Of a DNA stretch of 64,000 nt, positions 16,230 through 25,080 are shown in pieces. Below the pieces are notes generated by a model. The model saw nothing but the letters and a program-made list of their open reading frames with translations, had not been told where the DNA came from and made no database searches. Position numbers and translations under genes: made by a program. Position 1 is the first letter of the stretch; every line of letters begins with the position of its first letter. Origin of the DNA: Castellaniella sp049673105 (lineage in GTDB: Bacteria > Pseudomonadota > Gammaproteobacteria > Burkholderiales > Burkholderiaceae_B); assembly GCF_049673105.1 (NCBI RefSeq), contig NZ_JBATXG010000017.1, positions 13,901 to 77,900 on the forward strand, in the 5' to 3' direction.

Positions 16230-17537
16230 ATGGACTTGAAAATTTTTGACCGGATGGAGTCGGAGGTCAGGGGCTACATTCGGTCGTTCCCGGTGATTTT
16301 CACCAAAGCCCGCGGGTCGGAACTGTTTGATGAGAGCGGTCGGCGCTACATCGATTTTTTCAGCGGCGCGGGTACCCTGAACTACGGCCACAACAATCCC
16401 GCCCTGCGCGAGCGCATGGTGGATTACCTGGCATCGGATGGCGTGGTGCATGGCCTGGACATGGCGACCAGCGCAAAAAAGTACTTTCTGCAGACCATGG
16501 ATCGGCTGATCCTGAAACCGCGCAAGCTGGACTATATCTTGCAGTTCACCGGCCCCACCGGAACCAATGCGGTGGAAGCAGCGCTAAAGCTGGCGCGCCA
16601 GGTCAAGGGCCGGCAAAACGTCATTTCATTTACGCACGGCTTTCATGGCGTATCGGGCGGTTCGCTGGCGGCCACGGCCAATCGGAAATTTCGCAAAGCC
16701 GCCGGCGTGGCGCTGGGCAATGCCAGCTTCATGCCGTTTGACGGCTATTTCGGGCCGGATGTGAACACCATGGCCTATCTCGAGCGCATGCTCGACGACC
16801 CTAGCAGCGGACTGGATCATCCCGCCGCCGTCATCGTGGAAACCGTTCAGGGGGAAGGCGGGGTCAATGTGGCATCCCAGCGCTGGCTGCGCGAGCTGGA
16901 GCGCCTGTGCCGGCGTCACGACATGCTGCTGATCGTCGATGACATCCAGGTCGGTTGCGGGCGCACAGGGCATTTCTTCAGTTTCGAGACCGCCGGTATT
17001 TCGCCCGATATCGTGACCTTGTCAAAATCGCTCTCGGGCTTTGGCTTGCCCATGTCGCTGGTGCTGCTCAAGCCCGAACTGGACATCTGGGAACCCGGCG
17101 CGCATAGCGGCACTTTCCGGGGCAATAACCTGGCTTTCGTCACGGCGGCGCAGGCCATGGAAACCTATTGGTCCAGTCCGGCGCTCTCGGATAGCGTAGC
17201 CGCCAAGGAACAGCTGGTGCGCGATTGGCTGGAAAACCTGGCGCATAGTTGCCGATCCGCCGGGTTCGGCGTGCGAGGCCGGGGATTGATCCAGGGGCTG
17301 GTGACTCCGGTGGGCGATGATCTGGCCAACCGGATCGCTCGTCGCGCATTCGAGCAGGGCGTCGTGATCGAGACTTCGGGTGCGCATGACGAAGTCCTGA
17401 AGGTCCTGCCGGCCCTGACGATTCCCTACGAGCAGTTGGAGCAGGGCCTGGAAGTCATCGAGCGCAGCGCCAACGAGATCCTGGCCTCGCTGGGCCGCCA
17501 GCCCAGGGTGCTGAAGATCGCCGGAGGCGCCTCATGA
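16230..17537 (+). CDS. ectB: Diaminobutyrate--2-oxoglutarate aminotransferase
   Basis: A 435-residue class III PLP aminotransferase converting aspartate semialdehyde to L-2,4-diaminobutyrate, the first step of ectoine synthesis. The PLP lysine is K266 in TLSKSLSG, D237 (LLIVDDIQVG) contacts the pyridine nitrogen, and QFTGPTGTNAVEAALK is the phosphate-binding stretch. A strong AAGGAGG ribosome binding site precedes the ATG. It overlaps ectC by 4 nt. Confidence 0.97.
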   Translation: MDLKIFDRMESEVRGYIRSFPVIFTKARGSELFDESGRRYIDFFSGAGTLNYGHNNPALRERMVDYLASDGVVHGLDMATSAKKYFLQTMDRLILKPRKLDYILQFTGPTGTNAVEAALKLARQVKGRQNVISFTHGFHGVSGGSLAATANRKFRKAAGVALGNASFMPFDGYFGPDVNTMAYLERMLDDPSSGLDHPAAVIVETVQGEGGVNVASQRWLRELERLCRRHDMLLIVDDIQVGCGRTGHFFSFETAGISPDIVTLSKSLSGFGLPMSLVLLKPELDIWEPGAHSGTFRGNNLAFVTAAQAMETYWSSPALSDSVAAKEQLVRDWLENLAHSCRSAGFGVRGRGLIQGLVTPVGDDLANRIARRAFEQGVVIETSGAHDEVLKVLPALTIPYEQLEQGLEVIERSANEILASLGRQPRVLKIAGGAS

Positions 17538-17926
17538 TCGTGCGCCATGTCAATGAGGTGATCGGTACCGAGCACGAAATCGTGACGGAAAACTGGACCA
17601 GCCGCCGCGTGCTGCTGGCGGGCGATGGGATGGGATTTTCGTTTCACGAGACCGTCATTGCGCCGGGTACCGAGACGCATATCCACTACCAGAACCATCT
17701 GGAAGCCGTCTGGTGCATCGAGGGCGATGGTGAAATCGAGACCATTGCCGATGGTGAGAAATACGCACTGGGTCCCGGCGTGGTCTATGCCCTGGATCAG
17801 CATGACGAGCATTGGCTGCGCGGCGGGCGTCAGCCGTTACGGGTGATCTGCGTCTTCAATCCGCCCTTGACGGGGCGTGAGGTGCACGATGAATCGGGTG
17901 TGTATCCGCTAGAGGCCGCGCACTGA
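17534..17926 (+). CDS. ectC: L-ectoine synthase
   Basis: A 130-residue cupin that cyclises N-gamma-acetyl-diaminobutyrate to ectoine. Motifs WTSRRVLLAGDGMGFSFHET, HIHYQNHLEAVWCIEG and LDQHDEHWLRG carry the metal- and substrate-binding residues. ATGA overlap with ectB shows translational coupling. Confidence 0.97.
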   Translation: MIVRHVNEVIGTEHEIVTENWTSRRVLLAGDGMGFSFHETVIAPGTETHIHYQNHLEAVWCIEGDGEIETIADGEKYALGPGVVYALDQHDEHWLRGGRQPLRVICVFNPPLTGREVHDESGVYPLEAAH

Positions 17927-17986
17927 ATCGAAGCATGTGGCGCCTGCCCCCGACAGTGGGTTCTGGCGCCGAGCAGGAGTGTTGCA

Positions 17987-18889
17987 ATGAAGGATTGTTA
18001 TGTTTCTCGTACGGGCCGCTCGGCGGCCTTGATCGCACGCTGCGATCCCGTTGTGTATGACGACGGCCATTATGATCGGGCCCTGGATGCCGCCCAACTG
18101 CAGGCCTACGAGCGGGACGGGTTTCTGGTGATGCCCGATCTGTTCGATGCTGCAGAGATCCAGGCCTTGCGCCAGGAGGCTCTCGATCTGGAACACGACC
18201 CGGCGGTGCGCGAAGGCGAGGAGGTCATCCGTGAGCCCGGCGGGCAGGCCTTGCGCTCGATCTTCCGGGTGCATGAATTGGGCGCCCGTCTGGCGGACCT
18301 GCCCAGGGATCCGCGTCTGCTCTCCGTTGCGCGGCAGATTCTGGGGTCCGAGGTGTACATCCATCAGTCGCGGGTCAATATGAAACCGGCGCTGGACGGC
18401 AAGGAATTCTACTGGCACTCGGATTTCGAGACCTGGCATGTGGAGGACGGCATGCCGGCCATGCGCGCGCTGAGCTGCTCTGTCCTGTTGACGGACAATA
18501 CGCCGTTCAATGGCCCCTTGATGCTGATCCCCGGTTCGCATCGGCAGTTCGTCGCCTGCGTGGGGGACACCCCCGAGGACAACTACCGGCAGTCCCTGCG
18601 GCGTCAGGAGGTGGGGGTGCCGGACCCGCTCAGCCTGCGTCTGCTGGCCGAGCAGGGCGGTCTGCAGGCGGTGACGGCCCCGGCGGGGTCGGTGGTGTTT
18701 TTTGACTGCAATACGCTGCATGGATCGGGCGGCAATCTGTCGCCGTGGCCGCGCAGCAATGTGTTCATGGTCTACAACAGCGTGGACAATCGCCTGCTGG
18801 CGCCGTTTCATGGCATGAAGCCGCGCCCGGAGCATATTGCGGCGCGGCGCCGGGCGGAAGCGCTGACCCCTCTGTCTGTGACGGCCTAG
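17987..18889 (+). CDS. ectD: Ectoine 5-hydroxylase
   Basis: A 300-residue Fe(II)/2-oxoglutarate dioxygenase making 5-hydroxyectoine. The EctD signature FYWHSDFETWHVEDG (141-155) holds iron ligands H144 and D146; the third ligand is H245 in CNTLHGSGGN. It ends the ect operon, 60 bp after ectC, and converges with the ehu uptake operon. No aspartokinase gene (ask_ect) is present. Confidence 0.96.
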   Translation: MKDCYVSRTGRSAALIARCDPVVYDDGHYDRALDAAQLQAYERDGFLVMPDLFDAAEIQALRQEALDLEHDPAVREGEEVIREPGGQALRSIFRVHELGARLADLPRDPRLLSVARQILGSEVYIHQSRVNMKPALDGKEFYWHSDFETWHVEDGMPAMRALSCSVLLTDNTPFNGPLMLIPGSHRQFVACVGDTPEDNYRQSLRRQEVGVPDPLSLRLLAEQGGLQAVTAPAGSVVFFDCNTLHGSGGNLSPWPRSNVFMVYNSVDNRLLAPFHGMKPRPEHIAARRRAEALTPLSVTA

Positions 18890-18966
18890 CGTTTCCTGCA
18901 CGGATCAGACGAAGAGGGCGCTGGGGCTCGAGGGCGGCGGACGTCAGTTTGTTGGCCGCCCGCCGT

Positions 18967-19800
18967 TCAGTTGCCCGCTTGCCGAGTTTGCAGGAAGTTC
19001 TTCAGGAAATCCTGAGTGCGCGCTTCTTGCGGGTTCGTGAACATCTGTTCGGGCGGTGCCTGTTCGACTACAACGCCCTTGTCAAAAAAGCACACCCGAT
19101 CGGAAATCTGCCGGGCGAATTCCATTTCGTGCGTGACCAGCAGCATGGTCAGATCGTGTTCTTCCGACAGGCGCTGGATGACGGTGAGCACCTCGCCGAC
19201 CAGCTCCGGGTCCAGGGCGGATGTCGGCTCATCGAACAGCATGATGTTGGGGCGGGTCGCCAGGGCGCGGGCGATGGCGACCCGCTGTTGCTGTCCACCG
19301 GATAGCTGGCTGGGGAATTTGTCGGCGTGGTCCGTCATGCCGACCAGGTCCAGGTAGTCGTAGGCTCGCTGACGGGCTTCTTCGCGCGACAGGCCCAGGA
19401 CGTGGATCGGGGATTCGGTGATGTTGCGCAGCACCGTCATGTGGGGAAACAGATTGAACTGCTGAAACACCATGCCCATTTCCTTGCGCATGGAGCGCAG
19501 GTGGGCTTCGCTGGCGGGCACGGGATGGCCGTCGCGGTATTCATGCCATAGCGGTTTGCCCGCCACATGGATCAGGCCGCCGTCGATGTTCTCCAGGGTC
19601 ATCAGAATGCGCAGCACCGTCGATTTGCCGGATCCCGAGGGGCCGATGATGGTGACTTTTTCACCCTTGGCCACCTGGAAATCCAGTTGATCCAGCACGA
19701 TGGCGTCGCCGAAACGCTTGACGACCTTGTCCATCACGATGATCGGCTCGGAGGTGTCGGCGCCTGGGGTCGTGGCGGGAGGAAGGTCGGGAACATGCAT
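18967..19800 (-). CDS. ehuA: Ectoine/hydroxyectoine ABC transporter ATP-binding protein
   Basis: A 277-residue polar amino acid type ABC ATPase: Walker A GPSGSGKS, Q-loop MVFQQFNLFPHMTV, signature LSGGQQQRVAIARAL, Walker B IMLFDEPTSALD and the switch histidine in LLVTHEM. It is the last gene of ehuB-C-D-A. The compatible-solute substrate is inferred from the adjacent ect operon and EhuB resemblance. Confidence 0.88.
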   Translation of the reverse strand: MHVPDLPPATTPGADTSEPIIVMDKVVKRFGDAIVLDQLDFQVAKGEKVTIIGPSGSGKSTVLRILMTLENIDGGLIHVAGKPLWHEYRDGHPVPASEAHLRSMRKEMGMVFQQFNLFPHMTVLRNITESPIHVLGLSREEARQRAYDYLDLVGMTDHADKFPSQLSGGQQQRVAIARALATRPNIMLFDEPTSALDPELVGEVLTVIQRLSEEHDLTMLLVTHEMEFARQISDRVCFFDKGVVVEQAPPEQMFTNPQEARTQDFLKNFLQTRQAGN

Positions 19801-19836
19801 GGCAAGAGTCTCCTGGGTCGAATGGAAGGGACGGCG

Positions 19837-20532
19837 CTATCCACGCAGGGGGATGCCGCGTTTGGGCAGGTGCGTGTCCAGATAGCGCACGCCTGCGGAG
19901 GCGATCAGGGTCAGGATCAGGTAGAGCGCGCCGACCATCGTCAGCGGCACCATGTAGTTGAAGCTGCGGTCGCCGATGATGCGGGCGACGTTCAGCATTT
20001 CCAGGATGGCCACCACCGAGAGCACGGGCACGTCCTTCATGATGGACACCAGATAGTTGCCCAGGGCGGGGATGATGCGCGGAATGGCCTGGGGCAGGAT
20101 GATCACGCCGAAGGTCCGCAGCGGGGAAATGTCCAGGGCGCGGGCGGCCTCGGTCTGGCCGTGCGTGATGGACTCCAGGCCGGCCCGGTAGACTTCCGAC
20201 ATATAGGCGCTGTACTGCACGCCCAGGGCCAGCGCGCCGGTCAGAAAGGCCGGCAGCACCAGACCATATTCGGGCAGCACGTAATACAGGAAGAACAGCT
20301 GCACCAGCAGCGGCGTGTCCCGCAGAAATTCCGTGAAAACCTTCGCCGGCCAGGCGATCAGACGCAGGCGGGCGGATTTCAGCGCGGCCAGGACCAGCCC
20401 CAGCACGGCGCCCACCAGAAAACCCAGCAGGGTCGCCTGGATCGTGACGACCATGCCGCGCAACAGGATGGGCAGGATCGACCAGGCGAAGACCCAGTCG
20501 TTGGCGGTGTTCCATTCGATACCGAACAGCAT
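19837..20532 (-). CDS. ehuD: Ectoine/hydroxyectoine ABC transporter permease EhuD
   Basis: A 231-residue HisM-type permease with about five helices and the EAA loop ESITHGQTEAARALDISPLRTFGVIILPQ, shortened here to its core EAARALD. I chose ATG 20532 with GAGGGG 7 nt upstream; a TTG at 20538 overlaps the ehuC stop but is too close to that site. It pairs with EhuC in the membrane. Confidence 0.87.
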   Translation of the reverse strand: MLFGIEWNTANDWVFAWSILPILLRGMVVTIQATLLGFLVGAVLGLVLAALKSARLRLIAWPAKVFTEFLRDTPLLVQLFFLYYVLPEYGLVLPAFLTGALALGVQYSAYMSEVYRAGLESITHGQTEAARALDISPLRTFGVIILPQAIPRIIPALGNYLVSIMKDVPVLSVVAILEMLNVARIIGDRSFNYMVPLTMVGALYLILTLIASAGVRYLDTHLPKRGIPLRG

Positions 20533-20534
20533 GA

Positions 20535-21206
20535 TCAAGCCCCTCGACTGCGCCAGCGACCGACGCGGGATTCCAGGAGGCGCATCATGCCCGACAGCAC
20601 CAGGGCCATGCCGAAATACATCAGCAGCAGCAGGGTGTAGACGGACACGCTGTCCTGGGTGAAATTACGGATTCGCTCTGCTTGAAACGCCATGTCGCCC
20701 AGACCGATCAGCGATACCAGCGCCGTGTCCTTCAGGTTCTGCACGGCCAGATTGCAGAAACTGGGCATCATTTCCGGGATGGCCTGGGGCAGGGCGATGC
20801 GCCACAGAGTCTGGCGGGGGGTGAAATCCAGCGCTTTGGCTGCTTCGTACTGATTGCGCGGGACTGCCTGGATGGCGCCGCGCACGATTTCGGCTCCGTA
20901 GGCGCCGATGTTCAGGCTCAGGGCCAGGGTGCCGGCGACCACCGGCGGCAGCCGCAGATCGATGCCCAGGGCCTGCCCCAGCACGGGCAGGGCGAAGAAT
21001 AGCCAGAACAGCTGCACCAGCAGGGATGTGCCGCGAAAGATCTCGATCAGGGTGATGGAAGCCCAGCGCCAGAGCCGGGAACGGGATAAGCGACCGATCC
21101 CGAACAGAAAGGAAAACAGGCCCCCCAGGATGGTGGAATACAAGGTCAGTTCAAGCGTGACCCCGGCCCCCACCATCAAGGGGCGCAGATAGCTCAGCCA
21201 GTCCAT
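20535..21206 (-). CDS. ehuC: Ectoine/hydroxyectoine ABC transporter permease EhuC
   Basis: A 223-residue HisQ-type permease with about five helices and the EAA loop containing NQYEAAKALDFTPRQ, followed by LPQAIPEMMPS. It forms the channel with EhuD. It starts 12 bp after ehuB and its end touches ehuD, so all four genes form one transcript. Confidence 0.87.
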   Translation of the reverse strand: MDWLSYLRPLMVGAGVTLELTLYSTILGGLFSFLFGIGRLSRSRLWRWASITLIEIFRGTSLLVQLFWLFFALPVLGQALGIDLRLPPVVAGTLALSLNIGAYGAEIVRGAIQAVPRNQYEAAKALDFTPRQTLWRIALPQAIPEMMPSFCNLAVQNLKDTALVSLIGLGDMAFQAERIRNFTQDSVSVYTLLLLMYFGMALVLSGMMRLLESRVGRWRSRGA

Positions 21207-21218
21207 GACTCGGCGATC

Positions 21219-22076
21219 TTAGCCTTTGCACAATTGCGCGGTGGTGCGCGCAAAAGATTCGGAGGCATCCTCGGCGGAAAAGCCATACTGGTTCATGATC
21301 TGTTTCCAGTCATCGGTTTTCTTGAATGCGGCCAGTTCCTGGTTGACGGCATCGCGCAACGCGGTGGCGTTTTGCGCGAAGGTGAAGCCGCCCCAGCTGC
21401 GTACCGGTTTCCCGTCCACTACGGGGTCTTTGAAATCCTTGGCCGCTTCGGCTTTGCCTTTGCTCTTGTCCGCCAACTGGCCGACCGTCAGGCTGGTGGC
21501 GGCATAGCCGTCGGCCCTGCCGGTCGAGACCGTGGAAATGGCGTCCGCGTTGCTGGCGATCGTCACGATCTGGTCGGCGGGCACTTTCAGGGCCTGCAGC
21601 ATTTCCAGCTGATCGGCGCCTGCCATGATGGCGATCTTGTTGCCCGATGTGGCAAAGCTGGCGTAATCGTGGAGGTTCTTCGGATTGCCTTGTGCGACCA
21701 GCAGGCCCTCGCCGTAAGAGCTGTTGGGTTCGGAATAGATCACCTGCTTGCAGCGCTGCGGCAGGATGGCCATTTCGGCGGCCACCATATCGTATCGGTC
21801 GGCCTGCAGGCCGGGGATCAGCGAACCGAAGTTGGTGGTGGTCCAGGTGATGTTCTGGATGCCCAGCGCTTTGGCGATGTGTTTGGCGACATCGGGGCCG
21901 ACGCCCTTGGCCTGGCCATCCAGATCCATGTATCCGTAGGGGATTTCGTTGGCGACGGCGATGCGGATCGTGCCGGATTTTTGGATGGCCGCCAGATCGG
22001 CCGCCTGGGCGGATGCCCCAAGGCCCAGTGCGACAGTGGCGGCGGCCAGCAGGCAGGTGTGCAGGGTTTTTTTCAT
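21219..22076 (-). CDS. ehuB: Ectoine/hydroxyectoine-binding periplasmic protein
   Basis: A 285-residue solute-binding protein of the polar amino acid family. A signal peptide (about 1-23, ending ASAQA) precedes the mature domain with IRIAVANEIPYGYMDLDGQAKGVGPDV. EhuB binds ectoine and hydroxyectoine. The start at 22076 follows GGAG; an upstream ATG at 22109 lacks a site and would spoil the signal peptide. First gene of the ehu operon. Confidence 0.88.
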   Translation of the reverse strand: MKKTLHTCLLAAATVALGLGASAQAADLAAIQKSGTIRIAVANEIPYGYMDLDGQAKGVGPDVAKHIAKALGIQNITWTTTNFGSLIPGLQADRYDMVAAEMAILPQRCKQVIYSEPNSSYGEGLLVAQGNPKNLHDYASFATSGNKIAIMAGADQLEMLQALKVPADQIVTIASNADAISTVSTGRADGYAATSLTVGQLADKSKGKAEAAKDFKDPVVDGKPVRSWGGFTFAQNATALRDAVNQELAAFKKTDDWKQIMNQYGFSAEDASESFARTTAQLCKG

Positions 22077-22183
22077 GTGAGTCTCCGGTTCTGTGGGAAA
22101 GGCGCGCACAGGGCTGATCCTTGTGCAGCGATGGCATCGCAGCCTTATGCATTCATATCAAATGATTGATGAGTGAATGATGA

Positions 22184-22211
22184 ATTATAGAATGATTAGA
22201 ACACTAATCAA
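22184..22211 (-). promoter_or_regulatory. ehu operon promoter with an embedded palindrome
   Basis: On the minus strand TTGATT (22206-22211), 16-bp spacer and TATAAT (22184-22189) form a good promoter for ehuB. A perfect palindrome TGATTAG-AACA-CTAATCA (22193-22210) fills the spacer and part of the -35 element. A dimeric repressor bound there would block polymerase. The regulator is unknown; the sequence differs from the EctR-type palindrome at 15091. Confidence 0.55.
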
Positions 22212-22319
22212 TTCATGAGTAATCAATAGACAGAAATGAGTTTCGGGCTGATGAGCACTGGTACAGGACGCGATGTGCGGGTTCTTGCCACCTTCGGTCT
22301 GCTGTGCTAGGATTCACGA

Positions 22320-22403
22320 ATGCACTCGATCCCGTATTTTTTTTACTTTTTTACGTTTCCAACGCCGCTGGTGGAGGAAGGGAATCGCTGTACATTCAGG
22401 TAG
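22320..22403 (+). CDS. Phe/Tyr-rich leader peptide, PheL-like
   Basis: A 27-codon reading frame upstream of the DAHP synthase gene. Its core reads YFFYFFTF (residues 6-13), giving 6 Phe and 2 Tyr in the whole peptide, with the run encoded by TAT TTT TTT TAC TTT TTT ACG TTT. The first part, MHSIPYFFYFFTFP, is strikingly like the E. coli PheL leader. It is followed by a terminator hairpin with a T tract. Ribosome stalling at these codons when charged tRNA-Phe or tRNA-Tyr is scarce should control aroG. Confidence 0.75.
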   Translation: MHSIPYFFYFFTFPTPLVEEGNRCTFR

Positions 22404-22449
22404 TTAACAAATTCCCCAAAAGCCGCCGGCGCTGCCAGGCGGCTTTTTT
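22370..22449 (+). terminator. Transcription attenuator before aroG
   Basis: The terminator stem is AAAAGCCGCC (22418-22427) with GGCGGCTTTT (22438-22447), a 10-nt loop and a T run to 22449. A competing antiterminator can form: GGTGG (22370-22374) with CCGCC (22423-22427) and GGGAAT (22380-22385) with ATTCCC (22411-22416). This would consume the 5' side of the terminator. A ribosome stalled on the Phe/Tyr codons (22335-22358) leaves the antiterminator strand free. Confidence 0.72.
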
Positions 22450-22490
22450 GTTGCCGCCTGGAACATCCGGTTCATGATTGGAGCAAGACC

Positions 22491-23585
22491 GTGTCACACA
22501 ATACCGACGATATCCGCATCCGAGAAATCCGTGAACTCGCCCCGCCCGCCCACGTGATGCGTGAATTCCCCTGCACGCCGGCGATCTCGCGTACCGTGCA
22601 TGATTCCCGGCAGGTTGTGCACAATGTGCTGGTCGGCCAGGACGACCGTCTGGTGGTGGTGATCGGTCCCTGTTCGATTCACGATACCAAGGCCGCCCTG
22701 GACTATGCCCGTCGTCTGGCCGAACAGCGCCAGCGCTTTGCCGCCGATCTGGAAATCATCATGCGGGTGTATTTCGAGAAACCGCGCACCACGGTGGGCT
22801 GGAAGGGGCTGATCAACGACCCCGGCCTGGATGGCAGCTTTGACATCAATCAGGGCCTGCGCACGGCGCGTGAATTGCTGATCGACGTCAATGCCCTGGG
22901 GCTGCCCGCCGGCTGCGAATTCCTGGATATGATCACGCCGCAGTACATCGCTGATCTGGTGTCCTGGGGGGCGATCGGGGCGCGCACCACCGAAAGCCAG
23001 GTGCACCGTGAGCTGGCGTCTGGGCTGTCCTGCCCGGTGGGTTTCAAGAACGGTACGACCGGCGATACCCGCATCGCTATCGACGCCCTGAAGGCGGCAG
23101 CCAATTCCCATTATTTCCTGTCGGTGACCAAGGGCGGGCATTCCGCCATCGTGGCCACGCGCGGCAACGAAGACTGCCATGTGATCCTGCGCGGCGGCAA
23201 GACGCCCAACTATCAGGCCGAATTCGTTCAGGCGGCTGCGGAATCCCTGGAAAAAGCAGGCATGCGCCAGCGCGTGATGGTCGACGCCAGCCACGCCAAC
23301 AGCCATAAGGACTACAGCCGCCAGCCCGAAGTCATCGAAGACCTCTGCCAGCAGATCGAGGGCGGCGATACTCGTCTGTTTGGCGTCATGATCGAAAGCC
23401 ATCTGGTGGGGGGGCGTCAGGATCTGGTCCCGGGGCGTACGCTGGTGTATGGTCAAAGCATCACCGACGGCTGCGTGGATTGGGATGTGTCCGTGTCGCT
23501 GCTGGAACGCTTGTCCGCCGCTGTCCGGGCCCGCCGCCAGCGTCTGGCTTCGGCCCCGTCAGAATCCGTAGGCAGCGCCGCCTGA
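22491..23585 (+). CDS. aroG: 3-deoxy-7-phosphoheptulonate (DAHP) synthase, class I
   Basis: It condenses phosphoenolpyruvate and erythrose 4-phosphate, the entry to aromatic amino acid synthesis. The 364-residue protein is of the AroFGH type: VVIGPCSIHD, EKPRTTVGWKGLINDP, GARTTESQVHRELASGLS, PVGFKNGT and MVDASHANSHKD. The start is GTG at 22491 with GGAG upstream. Transcription is probably controlled by the Phe/Tyr attenuator before it, so a Phe- or Tyr-sensitive isozyme is likely; which one cannot be told. Confidence 0.93.
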   Translation: MSHNTDDIRIREIRELAPPAHVMREFPCTPAISRTVHDSRQVVHNVLVGQDDRLVVVIGPCSIHDTKAALDYARRLAEQRQRFAADLEIIMRVYFEKPRTTVGWKGLINDPGLDGSFDINQGLRTARELLIDVNALGLPAGCEFLDMITPQYIADLVSWGAIGARTTESQVHRELASGLSCPVGFKNGTTGDTRIAIDALKAAANSHYFLSVTKGGHSAIVATRGNEDCHVILRGGKTPNYQAEFVQAAAESLEKAGMRQRVMVDASHANSHKDYSRQPEVIEDLCQQIEGGDTRLFGVMIESHLVGGRQDLVPGRTLVYGQSITDGCVDWDVSVSLLERLSAAVRARRQRLASAPSESVGSAA

Positions 23586-23642
23586 TCTGTCCCCGGTCGA
23601 CCTGCGGGTCGCTGGGGGCGCATCCGCCCGTTTTTAGGATCG

Positions 23643-25064
23643 ATGATGGACATCTTGCAGTTCGTACCCCAGCCGCGTCCTTTGCCTGCTGGTTTTCTGG
23701 ATGCCTTGCAGGCGCGCTTCGCCGATCGTTGTTCGGTGGCGCAGGCCGTGCGCGAGCATCACGGGCGCGATGAATCGCCGTATCCGACCATGCCGCCCGA
23801 TGCCGTCGTGTTCGCCGAGTCGGTCGATGACGTGGTCTGGGTCACGCAGCATTGTCATGCGCACAATGTCGCGCTGATCCCCTACGGGGCGGGTTCTTCT
23901 CTGGAAGGCCATCTGCTGGCCGTGCAGGGCGGGGTCTGCCTGGATCTGTCGCGCATGAACCGGATACTGAAGGTCCATGCGGAAGATTTCACCGCCACCG
24001 TGCAGGCGGGCGTCACACGCAAGCAGTTGAATGATGCCTTGCGGGACACCGGGCTGTTCTTTCCGATCGATCCGGGGGCGGACGCCAGCCTGGGCGGCAT
24101 GGCGGCGACTCGGGCGTCGGGCACCAATGCCGTGCGCTACGGCACCATGCGCGACAACGTCATGTCGCTGAAAGTCGTCACGGCGGATGGGCGGGTGATC
24201 GAAACCGCCAACCGGGCGCGGAAGTCGTCCTCCGGCTACGATCTGACCCGCCTGTTCGTGGGCAGCGAAGGCACGCTGGGCATCATCGTGGAAGTCACGG
24301 TGCGCCTGTATCCCCAGCCCGAAGCCGTGTCGGCGGCCATCTGCAATTTTCCGGATCTGGACTCGGCGGTGCGCAGCGTCATCGACGTCATCCAGATGGG
24401 CATTCCGGTCGCGCGGGTGGAATTCATGGATACCGGCGCAGTCCGGGCGACGAACCGCTACAGCCACCTGACGCTGCGGGAATCCCCCTTGCTGCTGTTT
24501 GAATTCCACGGCAGCCCCGCCGGAGTGCGCGAGCAGGCCGAATCCGTCCAGCAGATCACGCACGAACACGGCGGCCAGGATTTCGACTGGGCGGAACGCC
24601 CCGAAGACCGCAGCCGTCTGTGGACGGCGCGTCATAATGCGTATTTTGCCGGCCTGGGTTTGCGGCCCGGCTGCCGGGCCAGCACCACAGATGTCTGCGT
24701 GCCCATTTCCCGGCTGGCGGAATGCGTCGGGGCAACCGCCCGCGAACTGGATCAGGCGCCGTTTCCCTACACCATCGTCGGCCACGTCGGAGACGGCAAT
24801 TTCCATGTCCTGATGCTGCTGGACCCAGATGATCCGAACGAATGGGCCGAATCCGAACGCCTGAACCATCGTCTGGTGGAACGCGCCATCGCCATGGAGG
24901 GCACCTGCACCGGCGAACACGGCGTCGGCCTGCACAAGCAGGCCTTCATGCAGGCCGAACACGGCACCGATGGTCTGGATGTCATGCGCTCGTTGAAGGC
25001 CGCGCTGGATCCGCGCAATATCCTCAATCCGGGCAAAATGCTGCCTCCGGCTTCTGCGGCTTGA
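23643..25064 (+). CDS. FAD-binding D-lactate dehydrogenase (cytochrome)-like protein
   Basis: A 473-residue flavoprotein of the PCMH/VAO type with C-terminal FAD-oxidase domain. The FAD segments are ALIPYGAGSSLEGHL (about 82-96) and GADASLGGMAATRASGTNAVRYG (shortened motif GGMAATRASG); the C-terminal signature is TGEHGVGLHK. It resembles LDHD/Dld2-type D-lactate dehydrogenases more than GlcD. It should oxidise a D-2-hydroxy acid and pass electrons to the respiratory chain. It is followed 16 bp later by glcD. Confidence 0.85.
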   Translation: MMDILQFVPQPRPLPAGFLDALQARFADRCSVAQAVREHHGRDESPYPTMPPDAVVFAESVDDVVWVTQHCHAHNVALIPYGAGSSLEGHLLAVQGGVCLDLSRMNRILKVHAEDFTATVQAGVTRKQLNDALRDTGLFFPIDPGADASLGGMAATRASGTNAVRYGTMRDNVMSLKVVTADGRVIETANRARKSSSGYDLTRLFVGSEGTLGIIVEVTVRLYPQPEAVSAAICNFPDLDSAVRSVIDVIQMGIPVARVEFMDTGAVRATNRYSHLTLRESPLLLFEFHGSPAGVREQAESVQQITHEHGGQDFDWAERPEDRSRLWTARHNAYFAGLGLRPGCRASTTDVCVPISRLAECVGATARELDQAPFPYTIVGHVGDGNFHVLMLLDPDDPNEWAESERLNHRLVERAIAMEGTCTGEHGVGLHKQAFMQAEHGTDGLDVMRSLKAALDPRNILNPGKMLPPASAA

Positions 25065-25080
25065 ATTCAAAAGGGCTTTC

